From NCBI GenBank assembly GCA_020852955.1, contig JADYZW010000026.1:1-60319 (forward strand): a stretch of DNA of 60,319 nucleotides, given 5' to 3'. The notes below the pieces were generated by a model, which saw nothing but the letters and a program-made list of their open reading frames with translations, had not been told where the DNA came from and ran no database searches. The stretch is from Deltaproteobacteria bacterium. GTDB lineage: Bacteria > Desulfobacterota > Binatia > UTPRO1. Positions within the stretch are counted from its first letter, which is position 1, and each line of letters opens with the position of its first letter. Shown piece after piece: positions 60,026-60,319 of the stretch. The position numbers were made by a program, and so were the translations under genes.

Positions 60026-60319
60026 TGTCGCACTTCTTCATCGACCGTCCCATCTTCGCGACGGTCGTGTCGATCGTGATGGTGATCGTCGGGCTGGTGG
60101 CGCTGCTCGGCCTGCCGATCGCGCAGTATCCCGACGTCACGCCCCCGGTCGTGCAGGTCTCCGCCCTCTACCCGGGCGCCGCCGCCAAGGTGGTGGCCGA
60201 CACCGTCGCCGCGCCGATCGAGCAGGAGGTGAACGGCGTCGAGAACATGCTCTACATGCTCTCGAAGAGCACCAACGACGGCCAGCTCTACCTCGACGTC
60301 ACCTTCAAGCTCGGCACCA
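60025..60319 (+). CDS. RND efflux pump, HAE1 type (partial, runs off the window)
   Basis: The first 98 residues are present: [20 protein letters not shown] opens the first membrane helix, then [24 protein letters not shown] and [22 protein letters not shown], all diagnostic of AcrB-type hydrophobe/amphiphile exporters. The ATG at 60025 overlaps the adaptor stop by one base (TGATG). A complete pump would be about 1,040 residues, so about nine tenths lie beyond the window. Drug or solvent specificity cannot be told from this part. Confidence 0.96.
   Translation, partial: MSHFFIDRPIFATVVSIVMVIVGLVALLGLPIAQYPDVTPPVVQVSALYPGAAAKVVADTVAAPIEQEVNGVENMLYMLSKSTNDGQLYLDVTFKLGT

Overview
The window is GC-rich bacterial chromosome from a Gram-negative organism: it encodes several porins, many lipoproteins, c-type cytochromes, an RND efflux operon and sigma-54/NtrC signalling. 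The gene mix (globin-coupled kinase, multihaem lipocytochromes, UPF0182, DUF3300/DUF2950, MNIO/BufC) would suit a deltaproteobacterial or Binatota-like environmental lineage. That placement is inference from gene content only. I see no insertion sequence, phage, CRISPR array or rRNA. Coding density is very high, and many neighbours overlap by 1-4 bases (ATGA, GTGA, TGATG), which points to translational coupling.

Region by region. (1) 18-92 is a tRNA-Val(GAC). (2) 0.1-7.5 kb holds an M61-like protease, a histidine kinase/NtrC pair, then a single-domain receiver and a small unknown protein behind a very good sigma-54 promoter with an upstream inverted repeat, then two membrane proteins. (3) 7.5-10 kb is tkt-rpiB (non-oxidative pentose phosphate branch). 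(4) 10.1-12.9 kb is a bufC-bufB pair (MNIO, formerly DUF692, plus DUF2063) divergent from an ECF sigma factor and a small zinc-ribbon gene that ends in a clear intrinsic terminator; no bufA-type precursor is visible. (5) 13-24.6 kb is metabolism: acyl-CoA dehydrogenase, isochorismatase-like hydrolase, lactamase-fold hydrolase, cyclophilin, biotin synthase coupled to a two-domain beta-oxidation enzyme, a DUF748/AsmA-like giant, an SDR and cysteine synthase. (6) 24.8-30.8 kb is a same-strand run: globin-coupled oxygen-sensor kinase, triheme lipocytochrome c, CBS protein, DUF1232 protein and UPF0182 membrane protein, followed by an amidase gene remnant.

(7) 31.2-43.9 kb is ten consecutive minus-strand envelope genes: DUF3300, DUF2950, OprB-like porin, exported glutaminase, DcaP-like porin, a third OprP-like barrel, DUF4239, DUF4105, a repeat-domain lipoprotein and a large MscS channel. 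The first seven are separated by at most 15 bases. This is the best candidate here for an undescribed functional unit: outer-membrane entry, periplasmic glutamine hydrolysis and stress release. (8) 44-49 kb is a scarred stretch: a YefM/VapC-type toxin-antitoxin pair, a lone signal-peptide remnant, an internally deleted outer-membrane protein gene, then a periplasmic HAD phosphatase, an arylsulfatase and a DUF3313 lipoprotein, with a divergent AraC regulator.

(9) 50.2-55.0 kb is a coupled operon of a DUF502 membrane protein, an alpha/beta-hydrolase lipoprotein and an eight-haem cytochrome with HEAT and TPR repeats. (10) 55.1-56.2 kb holds a SYLF lipid-binding protein and a Spy-like helical periplasmic protein, followed by a decayed copy of the DUF3313 lipoprotein. 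(11) 57.1-60.3 kb is an RND efflux operon in the order outer-membrane factor, adaptor, pump; the pump runs off the end of the window.
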